A stretch of 64,000 nucleotides of DNA. Origin: Uranotaenia lowii (Eukaryota; Arthropoda; Insecta; Diptera; Culicidae). The notes beneath the pieces are model-generated. The model worked only from the letters and a program-made list of their open reading frames with translations. It was not told where the DNA came from and did no database searches. The position numbers were made by a program, and so were the translations under genes. The stretch is taken from NCBI RefSeq assembly GCF_029784155.1, contig NC_073693.1:21984002-22048001 (forward strand), given 5' to 3'. Positions 21,610 through 31,064 of this stretch are shown here, piece by piece. Positions within the stretch are counted from its first letter, which is position 1. Each line of letters begins with the position of its first letter.

Positions 21610-23920
21610 ATAGTTTGAAATTTTCCCTCCGTGCAGAGCTTGTTGTTGACGCAATTACAGGAAGCAGTTCTCAGTAGAAGTCTAACGACAACAAAGACAC
21701 TTGTTGAAGCTAAGGAAAGAAAAACCTTGAGTCTGTATGTGTTCAAAAGAAGAAGACGACTGTGTATGCCATATTTCACTCCCCCTATTTTTATTTTGTC
21801 AGCAGTTTGCCTACCGAGAAAGCAAAAAATGCGCTTATACAGGTAGAAATTTGAAGAGTCCTATTGCGGGCACATCGGGAAGGGTCTTACTTAGTAGCAG
21901 CGGGATTCCGGGACCCTTACACAGGATCCCAGACATTCATTCACAGAAGCACGATCGACCGGACCGTGTGGCGTGGAAGGTATAGGTAATCAAGGTTTGT
22001 CGCGACGGGAAAGGGAGGAATAGAAACTAATTATGAATCAACACACAAACCGGGGGAATCTTTTTTTTTTTCGATGTGTCTCTGCCGGCAGACCAGCACT
22101 TTGAAGGATGTGGGAAGAAATGGAGGAAAGAAAAAATACCTGATAATGGATGACGGGAGACCTGTTGCTGTACTTGGAACTAGGAACAAGTGGCACGGCA
22201 GGTTAGCCAGCTAGCTAGCTAGAGTTAGGGACAGCCAAGTGGTAACCGGATATCGATGAGAATATGCAGATAGGGTTGTTTGGGATTGTCGTCCGGTTTA
22301 TGATGATCTGGTGGAAATCTGAGTCTGGAGCGTCTTGGCAAAAGGAATGCTAAAATTGTAGACCAGCCGTTATTCAGTGGTCAATCAGACCGGGCACATG
22401 ATGTGAGTTAGCTACTTGTCAGTGAATCAGATTGCCCCGTTGCTTGGTACTGCAACATCTTGTGATTTGCCACGGAGTCTAGTGGAAATGAAGATCGAGT
22501 CCGATCTATCGAATTTCATACCCGACGGAATGCTAATTAAACTTTCCGCTTCATCAAGTGCGGTCAGATTTGCAAATGAAGTCTAGCGTCAAAGAGAAAT
22601 CTCAGAAAAACCTTTTTCCCAATAAGTAGAGATCCACTGACAGTTGGCGAATCAAAAGGAAGAATTTTGAAGTTTGAAGCCATCAAAGAGTATTAAATTT
22701 TACAGAGTTCATATTTGTTTCAGTGCATTTCTTCGAATTTGACAGTTATTGCAAGCGCCTGCGTGCCCTACCCTCAAATCCCGCAGACCTCCCGTTTGGA
22801 GAACAGCTCCAATACAAAAACCAAGTAACTGGTTGGGGGCGTCGATTTCTGCACGTGTTCACGACTATCGAAGCCTTTCAGTGTAGGATCGCCATGTCTG
22901 TCATGCCATGCACAAACAAAATACCTGTGGTGCAACAAAACAGCTCCACACCACACTCAGAGTCCGGCTATTTAGAATCACGTAAATAGTGTGTAAGAAG
23001 TGCGCGCTTTATGTGCCTCGTTCACCATGTCTACAGTAATCCGTGCGTCCCGTTTCGTTCCGTCGACTAGCCAGTTTGGCCGTCTGCCTGATTCCCGCGG
23101 AGCCAGCTGCGGCTTTTCGGGGCAGCATAATGAACGAGGTTCTTTGGGAACCTCGACTGGTTCGACCTGCCTCCGAGACTTCGAGAGCGGGCCGTAGACG
23201 ACCAACCAGAAAATGACGAACGTGTGTCGCACAGGATTAGCTGCATTTGTTACACACCTCATTTGGCAGTTGGTTTGTCTGTTTACATAATTTCAGTTTG
23301 AGCAACTTTACACTCTGTAACACATTGCTGCACGACAACAGCTGAGGGTAATAAATCCCGGACAGTTCCCTTCGATATTTTGAGATGAACGATTCCCACT
23401 TTTCGACATAATTTTTAAGGATACTTTTGAGATAAATATGTAGCCTTTTTTGTCGAACTGACAGCAAAAAACGCAAACTGACAGCATCAGTGATAAAATC
23501 TTACCATTTATTGTACCACAGCCATGAGTCATTTCTCACCCAATTATGATTGGTTCTCAAGCTTGTTATTGTTTTTCCAACAACAAAAAAAAACCTATCC
23601 CGATCACAGACCTCCTTCGCTTCAGATGAGGTGGGTGGTGGTGTTTACACGTTTCGGTCGAAGCTAAGAGAAGTGTTTGATTCGATGCTATTAATTCAAG
23701 CCGCCTAAAAATAGAGCAAAACGCGCGGCGGCGACGAAATCAAAATAAATGAGCGTTGTTTTAGCACACTCCAATAACTCTAGCTCTAGCTATAGCTACA
23801 CTAACTTGGTACCTAATGACCTCCGAGCGACCTAACACAACATTAAATTTTAAGGATGGAACCTTTAATGCGTATTTTTTTAAGTCTTTTAGAAAATAAA
23901 AAAAATAATATAGGTAGGTA
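21610..23920. other. moderately GC-rich unique DNA, no gene recognised
   Basis: Composition changes sharply after the satellite. Short open frames occur; the best placed is 23027-23197 with the ATG context TTCACCATG, 56 codons, no domain. A TAGC-repeat palindrome (AGCTAGCTAGCTAG) lies near 22208. It may be 5'-flanking or intronic DNA of a host gene, but I see no model to support that. Confidence 0.35.
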
Positions 23921-23928
23921 GCTGGTAA

Positions 23929-23977
23929 TTAATAGATTAAATGTACAAAAAAAAAAAAAAAAAAAATTAATAGATTA
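23929..23977 (+). mobile_element. minimal retroposition footprint: poly(A) between target duplications
   Basis: TTAATAGATTA occurs at 23929-23939 and again at 23967-23977. Between them lie only AATGTAC and a run of 20 A. This is the form left by a target-primed reverse transcription event that copied little beyond the poly(A) tail. Confidence 0.65.
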
Positions 23978-24064
23978 GACTATCATCTCTATTTTTAGCA
24001 TCGAATAAAAACAAAAACATCTACGTTTTTGCTTCAGTGTAATATGTTCGTGGTTAAACCAACT

Positions 24065-24480
24065 TAAAAATTAACCACTTTCAAAAGGATTATTTCCCGA
24101 TATAATTTAACGATTATTGTCCGGTAAAAATACCGGATTCAGTATGAATAAGCGAACGTTCGGACGGAACCGACGGATGGATTACGGAAAGTTCTGTAAA
24201 AAAATACCGAATTGGTGGAAACGCCGAAGTCAAAATTACCCATTTTCAAAAGGGTAGTTTCCTGATGTAATTTAACGATTATTATTTAGTAAAAAATACA
24301 GGTTGTCCGGTAAAAATACCGGATTCGGTATAAATTAACGAACGTTCTGTAAAAAACACCGAAGGGTTCAAAGATATTTGGTAAACTGTACCGGAATTTT
24401 GGTGATAATTACAGACATTTCAGTGAACTTTAACGGTTGTTTGGTGAAAATTACCGAACTATTAGGGATGAATCATCCCA
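24065..24480. repeat. tandem ~165-bp repeat rich in TACCGGA and CCGAACGTT motifs
   Basis: The run CTTTCAAAAGGATTATTTCC, ATAATTTAACGATTATT, CCGGTAAAAATACCGGATTC at 24079-24140 returns, slightly diverged, at 24243-24320. Later parts (24360-24470) carry related pieces such as CGGTAATTTTC. The motif vocabulary (GGTAAAAATACCG, GAACGTTCGG) overlaps that of the palindrome at 45141-45380, so both may come from one family. Confidence 0.6.
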
Positions 24481-24649
24481 GAGGATGAAAATCCCGTACA
24501 AAAAAAACCGAACTATTGCCTTTTTTTTGTTTCGATTATATTCGATTTTACATTTTTATGTTGTTCGCGACCTTACATCAACGATGGCAGACAGTCATTA
24601 AAGAAACCTATCCGATACATTTGTGTTTGATGTTTACTTTTCAGCTCGA

Positions 24650-24702
24650 GCTAATAGACATCGGCTCCGCAGACAAGTATTCTGCCAACTGAGCTATAGC
24701 AT
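24650..24702 (-). ncRNA. 5' half of a tRNA-like sequence
   Basis: On the minus strand TAGCTCAGTTGGCAGAATAC matches a tRNA D-arm and A box very well, followed by CTTGTCTGCGGAGC, an anticodon-arm-like stretch. No B box follows. This is a truncated tRNA or SINE head. The Mutator-like MITE at 24713 sits just beyond its 5' side. Confidence 0.4.
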
Positions 24703-24712
24703 AGCATAGGTT

Positions 24713-24855
24713 AAGGTTGGCAGATTACCCGGTTTTATCCGGTTGCCCGGATATTTAACACGAAATTTGAAAAAGCAAGTCCGACGCGGTTGCCCGGATA
24801 TTATTGAAAAAAGCCCGGATACGCGCATTTAACTAAAAAAAATTCTGGCAACCTT
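24713..24855. mobile_element. 143-bp Mutator-like MITE with 10-bp target duplication
   Basis: The ends AAGGTTGGCAGA and TTCTGGCAACCTT are inverted repeats. The exact 10-mer AGCATAGGTT flanks them at 24703-24712 and 24856-24865. The interior has repeated CCCGGATA motifs. A 9-11 bp target duplication is typical of Mutator-like elements. Relatives lie at 46141-46494 and about 46495-46897. Confidence 0.78.
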
Positions 24856-24928
24856 AGCATAGGTTATCTCGAAAAAAAATTTGGACAAAAATCGAGTTTT
24901 TGGACCTTTGACCGTTGCTTTTATATGG

Positions 24929-26376
24929 AGCTAGCTGACCCGGTGTGCGTTGCAACACCTTCCAAAAATAAATGAAATTTTAAGATTTTATTTAAATTGT
25001 TTTTTGTTTTTTGTATGAAGCACCCCTTTCCCCTTACCATCCGCAAAAGCTGGAAGAAGGAATTTTTCTTTATTAAGAACTCTCATATAAAATTTGGTTT
25101 TTTTGGTTGATGAGTTTTAAGCGATACATCTACATTTAAATGGAACCTTTCCGTCCCTCACCTCTCCACACTGCAGGGCAGAGGGGTCTGTAAAATTCCA
25201 GAGGAACATATTTTGTACTCAAATACCTTATGTAGGTACGCACTGGAAAAATATGGTGTTTCAAATAATCATAGAACCATTTCTCGTACCCAAATGATTT
25301 CCCATTTGTTCCATTTGTTTGATAGGTTCTTGATTTATGCAAAACAATTATGTGAGTTATGTTATGAGTTATGAGAGCTCTACTCTTCCCTAACTTTATT
25401 CCCAGTTGAAGGAGAAAGGAGTCTAGAATACGCATATTACTATTTATCGATTCCAAATGCCCTCCCATATCGAATTTGTTTCCATTAGCTCGATTAGTTC
25501 TCGAGTTATGCGAAAAATTGTAAAAATTGTAAAAAAAAAAATACCCTACCAAGCGAAATTTGGTTCCATTTACCGGATAAGTACTCAAGACTCGAGTTAT
25601 GTAAAAAAATTGTGAAAGAGCACCCTCCCACCTTAAAATTGTCCCACAGGAAGAACAGAGGGTTCTCAAAATATCACAGAGACATTTCTCGTATTCAAAT
25701 ACCTTCCCATGCCAAATTTAGATCCATATACTTTAAAAGTTTTCCAATAATGCTGGAAAATTTAAAGGAGCTCCCTCCCTCCTTTCCATCTCTCAACAAA
25801 AAGAAGAGAAGGGTATCAAATATTCATAGAAACCTTTCCCGTTCCCCATCTACTCCTCCAATCCAAATTTGGTTCCATTTGCTCGAACAGTTCTCAAGTT
25901 ATGCTATAAAAAATGTAAAGAAGCCCCTCCACCCTCCCTGCCTTTAACCCCACTGGAAAAGAGAGGAGTCAAAAACATCCATAGAAACATTTCTTGTGTT
26001 CCAATGCCCTTCCATGCCAAATTTGGTTCCAATATCTTCATTAGTTCTCCAGTTAAGTAAAAAATTGTAAGGTAGGCCCACTCCCCACTTCCTATCTTCA
26101 CACTGGAAGGAGGGAGGGGTACCTAATATTCGAAGAAACATTCCTCGTTTCCAAATATCACCACATGCCAAATTTGATACCATCTGCTTGAATGGTTTTC
26201 AAGTTATGCAAACATTTGTCTATTGTTTGGGAGGTCCCTCCCCCACTTCATGAAAGAGAGAGGGGTCTCAAACCATAATAGGAACTTCCCCCTGCCTCTA
26301 ATACCCTCACTTGCCAAGTTTCACGCAAATCAGTTCAGTTTCAGACAGACAGAAATCCATTTTTATATAAATAGAA
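24929..26376 (+). mobile_element. CTAGCTGACCCGG element carrying ~151-bp tandem units, copy 1
   Basis: It begins CTAGCTGACCCGGTGTGCGT and ends with CAGACAGACAGAAAT and TTTTTATATAAATAGAAGA. Both hallmarks occur together in a widespread insect interspersed repeat whose class I cannot fix here. Inside are degenerate units of about 150 bp, each with TGCCAAATTTGGTTCCA, then TTAGTTCTCGAGTTATGC, then a C-rich CCCTCCCCCC stretch and GGAGGGGTCTCAAA. There is no protein-coding frame. Confidence 0.8.
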
Positions 26377-26540
26377 GATGCTTCAGAGTTGACTTATAAA
26401 ATAAATCACATTTCGTTTCAAATGCTCGTTCAGCATTTAAACATAAATTTTCACAAAAGTGGTCATTTTTCAATAAGATGGTTCTATAAACAATTTAAAA
26501 ACTAAAAAAATGGAATACAAATTCATTTTTATTGACAAAC

Positions 26541-28015
26541 TAGCTGACCCGGTGTGCTTTGCTACACCTTTCAAAAACAAATGTTATTTTCAGAAACTTT
26601 TTAAATTTTTATTGTTTTGTTGGCATTATTTTAAATCAAATAACAACATAATTCATGAGTAACCGCTTTAAAATGAGAACTACAGCTGGAGTTTCGAATT
26701 GCAATACAAAGATGACTTAAACAAATTTTCTGAATCTTGATCTGTGAATTTGTGTTAAAAATATGATAATTTTAATCTGTTTCTTTAAGCTTCGCCCTGA
26801 AAAAGGAGGGTCTCAAATTAATCTTACGCAAACAATCTAACTTATGAAATCTGGTTGTTTTTGCTTGATATGTTCTAAAAACTGATAAAAAACTGATTCC
26901 CTTCCTATATTTCCAATTCTATCCTCCTACTGCAAGAAAGGAATTGTTTCACATAGGAAAATTTCTAGTATTGAAATACCATCCCATGCCAAATTTGGTT
27001 TTATTTGCGTTGTAATTTATTGGGTTATGCATAAACTTGAAAGGAAGTACCTTCCCCCTTCCGTTCTCCCCATTTAATGAAAGGGGTGAAAACTTAATAT
27101 TCCTAAAAATATTTTTCGTATTCAAATACCTTATGATGCCAAATTTGGTATCATTTGCACGATTTATTCTCAAGTTATGCAAAAAATTTGTATGGAAGCC
27201 CCTTTTTCCCCCTTTATAACTTTCCGCTGAGAAAAGGTGGGGCTTCTATTTATTATTAAAACATTTCTCGTCTCCAAATACCCTCACATGCCAAATATGG
27301 TTCAATTTTCTCGATCAGCTCTCTAATTATACTGAAAATTGAAAGGAAGACCTCTCCCCTCCTTTTCATCCACTTCTTTGAAGGAGTGAGGGATACCAAA
27401 TATTCATAGAAGCATTTCTCGTACCCAAATATCGTTCCACGCCAAATTTGGTTTCATATGCGGTTGTAGTTCTCGAGTTATGCAGTAAAAATTGTATGAA
27501 ACTCCCCTTCTTCTTTCCTTACTCCGCGCTGGAAGAAGGAAGGGGTCTCAAACAATCATTAGAACATGTCACGTTCCCAAATACCCGCCCATGCCAAATT
27601 TGGTTCCATTGGCTTAATTTGTTTTTGAGTTATGTAAAAATTATAAAAGAGGTCCCTCCCCCCTTAATATCTCCCTACTGGAAAGACGGAGGGGTCTCAA
27701 ATAATCATAGAAATATTTTTCTTATCCAAATACCTTTCCATGCTAAATTTGGTTCCATTTGCTTTATTAGTTTTTGAGTTATGTAAAAAATTATGAAAGA
27801 GGCCCCCCCCCTTTCTACTGGAAAGAGGGAGGGGTCTCGAATAACCATTGAATTATTTTTCGTATCCAAATACCTTCCCATGCCAAATTTGGTTCCAATA
27901 TCTTGATTAGTTTTCGAGTTGTATGATAAATTGTAAGGTAGCCTCCCTCCCCCCTTCCTATCACCCCATTGAGAGAAGGGAGGGGTACCTAATATTCATA
28001 GAAATATACCTTGTT
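26541..28015 (+). mobile_element. CTAGCTGACCCGG element, copy 2
   Basis: It opens with CTAGCTGACCCGGTGTGCTT, in the same orientation as copy 1. The motif GCCAAATTTGGT recurs near 26988, 27137, 27288 (variant), 27440, 27592, 27748 (variant) and 27881, mostly 149-156 bp apart. The CAGACAGACAG end seen in copy 1 is absent; the repeat stops near 28015 and unrelated AT-rich sequence follows. It is a 3'-truncated or interrupted copy. Confidence 0.78.
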
Positions 28016-28479
28016 GCGAATTTTCCTCAATGAGATAAAGAACATTTTCGCTTTGAAAGTCTTTAAATCTATAACTTTTATTCATTTGCTAAAATTAATT
28101 CTTAAAACCTGTTAAATTTTAATTCAAAAATATTAAAAATATTTTTTAAATTTTCATATCCTATTAATTAGAATAATTTTTTTTGCGACTCGAATCGGAA
28201 TCGGAAATATATACACTTTACATTGGACAATGTCGTATATTCATCGTAGAAGATGTTAAAAACCAAATGAAATGCGATAAAGTTTCGATATGTTGGATAA
28301 AGTCGTATTTAGTACGGCCGATGTCAAATGAAATCTTATAACAATCACATAAGATATTTTATAGCGCATGTTACTCGTACATAAATTAATATTGTATCGA
28401 AATCGTAATTGACTACAGACAGAGTCGTAAAGAATCTTACATAAGCATCGTTCATCCTCACTTTTAAGTATTGCAAACA

Positions 28480-28706
28480 ATCATCGCATAAAGGGGCGAT
28501 TCAATGTCACTTAGTGTAACATAATGAGTAGCGGCATTTAACTGTGCAATCATCATCGCAAAAAATGCAGCAGTAGGCTGAAGCTAGATCCAGCATGTCA
28601 GCCCTGAGGATGTCGGCTTCGGTTATTCTCGGAGATTCATCGCCCGGAAGAAGATTCTTTTCGCTTTCATCGATGTCGAAGTATTGTTTTAATTCCCCTG
28701 GAGTAA
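28480..28706 (-). other. possible exon-like open frame (minus strand)
   Basis: On the minus strand an acceptor-like TTCATTTTACTCCAG (about 28712-28698) is followed by an open frame of about 63 codons that starts GELKQYFDIDESEKNLLPG and closes with TGA near 28508. The acidic composition looks coding, but no family is recognised and no partner exon is seen. It overlaps, on the opposite strand, the first exon of the intron candidate at 28717-28776, so at most one of the two is likely to be real. Confidence 0.2.
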
Positions 28707-28707
28707 A

Positions 28708-28860
28708 ATGAATCAGGTGAGTGGTAATCAGATTTGAGAATCGACCATAATACTAAAGTTAAATTTGTCCTGACAGGTACTACTGGAGTCGCGCATGTTG
28801 TCCCGAGCTTGTGGAAGAGAAACTAGACTACGTTGCAATGAAGAACAGAACAAGTAATTT
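28708..28860 (+). other. candidate spliced small ORF with a 60-bp intron
   Basis: ATGAATCAG at 28708-28716 is followed by a strong donor (CAG/GTGAGTGG), a branch-point-like TACTAAAG near 28751 and an acceptor TTTGTCCTGACAG ending at 28776. The intron would be 60 bp, the commonest size class in flies and mosquitoes. Spliced, the frame reads MNQVLLESRMLSRACG and on to a TAA near 28857, 29 residues. An alternative downstream frame (YYWSRACCPELVEEKLDY) stays open to a TAG near 28905 but lacks a start upstream. The splice signals are the strong part; the product is unknown. Confidence 0.35.
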
Positions 28861-29117
28861 AAATTCATCCGAAGCATCACCCCCGGATGAGCGAGAATTT
28901 TACTAGAAGGGTGCTTTGCCAGATGCTGGATTTTTTAATTGATAGTTTTTATGTGGAAAAAAAATTGTGAACTCGGTAATTAAAACGTGAATAATAATTA
29001 AATTCAATTGTATTTTATTAGCATGCGTATCATTATTCCAGAATCGTATTTGAATCACAATACTACACATAACATGCTACATACAGAGGAGGGCAAATAT
29101 CCTTTTACGCTCCATTT

Positions 29118-29480
29118 CGTACAAGACTACATTAGACCTCGCACAAATTGTCGCTTAAACAATCAATCAAATATCAAATTACTTCACATCGTTAAAGAGT
29201 ACAGCACACCTCATATAGAGTGTAACTTAAGCTGTCAATCGATTTCCAAATCTCTGAACATCGTACAAGAGTACAGCACACCTCCTATAGAGTGTAACTT
29301 AAGCTGTCAATCAATGTCCAAATCTCTGAACATCGTATAAGACCGTAACACACCTCGCATAAAGGGTGACTTAAATCGTTAATTTATCATCAGATCGCTT
29401 CAAGTCGTAAAATGGTAAAATACACATCGCATAAAGTGTGGTTGGAACTGTTAATCATCCCATCATCGTAAATGTGTATG
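29118..29480 (+). repeat. 72-bp tandem repeat, five units
   Basis: The motif CGT(A/T)(C/A/T)AAGA begins units at 29118, 29190, 29262, 29334 and 29406, exactly 72 bp apart. Units 2 and 3 are nearly identical (AGTACAGCACACCTC, TAGAGTGTAACTTAAGCTG, AATCTCTGAACATCG). Because 72 is a multiple of three, the plus-strand frame 29008-29340 encodes a 24-residue repeat (EYSTPPIECNLSCQS); this is probably a by-product. Looser relatives of the unit (CATCGCATAAAG) occur at 28480-28560. Confidence 0.85.
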
Positions 29481-29599
29481 AATCGAATGGTATAATGTAA
29501 CGTACAACATACCACCAATGCAACGTAACGTACCAAAGTCAATCAATCATCGTAATAACATTGTATATTAATTGTCGAAGTCGTAAACCAAAAAATCAT

Positions 29600-30480
29600 C
29601 AAAATATGTACGTATATCGCCTCCACTTTTGGTAGGTATATGCTTTTTTCTAACATCATGTACGATGGTTATTATCGACATAGATGTATGTATATCTTTT
29701 GATATACCTACCAAATTGTTGGCTGGGAGTTTCATACAAATTTAAGTTATTTTCAGCTTTTTGAAGTTAAGCGGACGCCACCATGTTGGATTTAAAGATG
29801 GAGTCAGATAGCAAATTCGACTTCTTCTACTTTAGGCTTTTCTCCCAATACCCTTATTGTGGATGTTTCATGAGATTGGCAGTAATTTTAAGCTTTGAAA
29901 AGAAAAGCGGAAGCCGCCAGATTAATGATGGCGTCAAGCATCAAATTTTTGCTACTACCATTTAGTTGGGCTCTTTCACTCAATACTCAATATTGTAGGG
30001 ACATTCTAACCACTTTCGGTAATTTGAAATACTTCAGATTTTTATAATTTTTTATTATTCAACTCATAAATAACACACATGACTTATAAAAAATGTGTGA
30101 AGCTCCAATTCAAATATGTGCAATATAGCCTGAGCGTGTCCTGTTCTGACATCTTGATCGAGAACTGTCTCTTAATTTTATTACGGTTTTAAAATCAAAC
30201 ACCGCGTGCCTTTATAAAAAATGTAAAGAAAAGCTTGAAACAAACTTCTTAATTTATGTTTTATCAAAGTTTTAATAGAGCATTCAGAACTCTTTATAAG
30301 CAACTTTAACAGTATGTTCAGTAAAAGCTTTTTTAGTGTTTTCAGAACTACCTGGAAACAAATGGTTGAATCAAAAATTTAAGCATTTTCATGACCATAA
30401 TAAATACACAGTTATAAAACTAGCTGCATATAAAATACCATAATAAAAGCATAATTAAACTTTCAAATGCTAGTTGGCTT
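29600..30480. other. no gene recognised; degenerate GCCGCCAT repeat
   Basis: AAGCGGACGCCACCATGTTG near 29768 and AAGCGGAAGCCGCCAGATTA near 29903, both preceded by a TTTGAA(A/G) stretch, indicate two units about 135 bp apart. TATATCTTTTGATATACCTACC and its inverted partner flank 29620-29710. The rest is AT-rich. Confidence 0.4.
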
Positions 30481-30564
30481 AATTTGTATTACTTGGGTAG
30501 TCTACCTGTTCAATACGTGTCGAATATTTGGTTTGGCATTCAATAAAATGAATTATTCAAGGTT

Positions 30565-30871
30565 TTAATGATCCCAAGTCGATTCTCCTGCGCATAGGGC
30601 CTTGGTAAAAGGCCTCCACTACTCCGGCGACTAGGCTTTGCCGCCACGAGTTTCTGGGTCTGCCTCTCCTTCGATGTCCTCCTGAATTCCATTCGAGTAC
30701 CTCTCTGCAAATCTCATTTTCATCTCTTCGCAGCGTGTGCCCAATCCATCGCCACTTCGTTCTCGAATCTCGATTTTGATGACACCGGCAGTGTAGTTCC
30801 ACGTTTGAGATCCAGTTGCCAGGCCACCAAGCGCGGATGATATTTCGTAGGCAGCGAATCAAAAATAACAT
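30565..30871 (-). pseudogene. RTE-type non-LTR retrotransposon, C-terminal fragment
   Basis: The minus-strand frame reads CLRNIIRAWWPGNWISN, then RTKWRWIGHTLRRDENEICR, then GGHRRRGRPRNSWRQSL. This is the well-known C-terminal tail that follows the reverse transcriptase domain in RTE-like LINEs of animals. After VVEAFYQ the frame slips; the adjacent frame gives ALCAGESTWDH and a TAA at 30567-30565, the expected end. The polymerase and endonuclease domains are absent, so this is a 5'-truncated copy, the usual state of LINE insertions. A related fragment lies in each copy of the 3726-bp duplication. Confidence 0.8.
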
Positions 30872-30884
30872 TTAAAATTTCAGA

Positions 30885-31060
30885 TTCAGATCTTGATTAC
30901 GATCCGGCCACTCCAGAAAATGGTCCTTTCTCTCGAGGAACTCTTCCAAAGTCTTATTGAGAGTTGGGACATGAACCATGACATTATTTTTCTAAAACAT
31001 GGAGAGGAACATTTTATCCTCCATAAATGGGAGCAGTACACTGATCTACAAAAAGCTCCT
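30885..31060 (-). pseudogene. Tc1-like transposase relic (C-terminal region)
   Basis: On the minus strand the sequence reads LPFMEDKMFL, a stop, NNVMVHVPTLNKTLEEFLE, then HFLEWPDRNQDLN. This resembles the Tc1 block around the second catalytic Asp and the WPSQSPDLNPIENLW motif, but the QDNAPxH core is degraded to KNNVMVH and the Glu is not reached. It directly adjoins the RTE fragment, so the RTE copy probably inserted into it. Confidence 0.5.
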
Positions 31061-31064
31061 GGCT

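Noticed and set aside
23027..23197. 56-codon frame with a good ATG context (CACCATG)
   Set aside because: No domain, no splice partner, composition not clearly coding; too weak to list as a gene.
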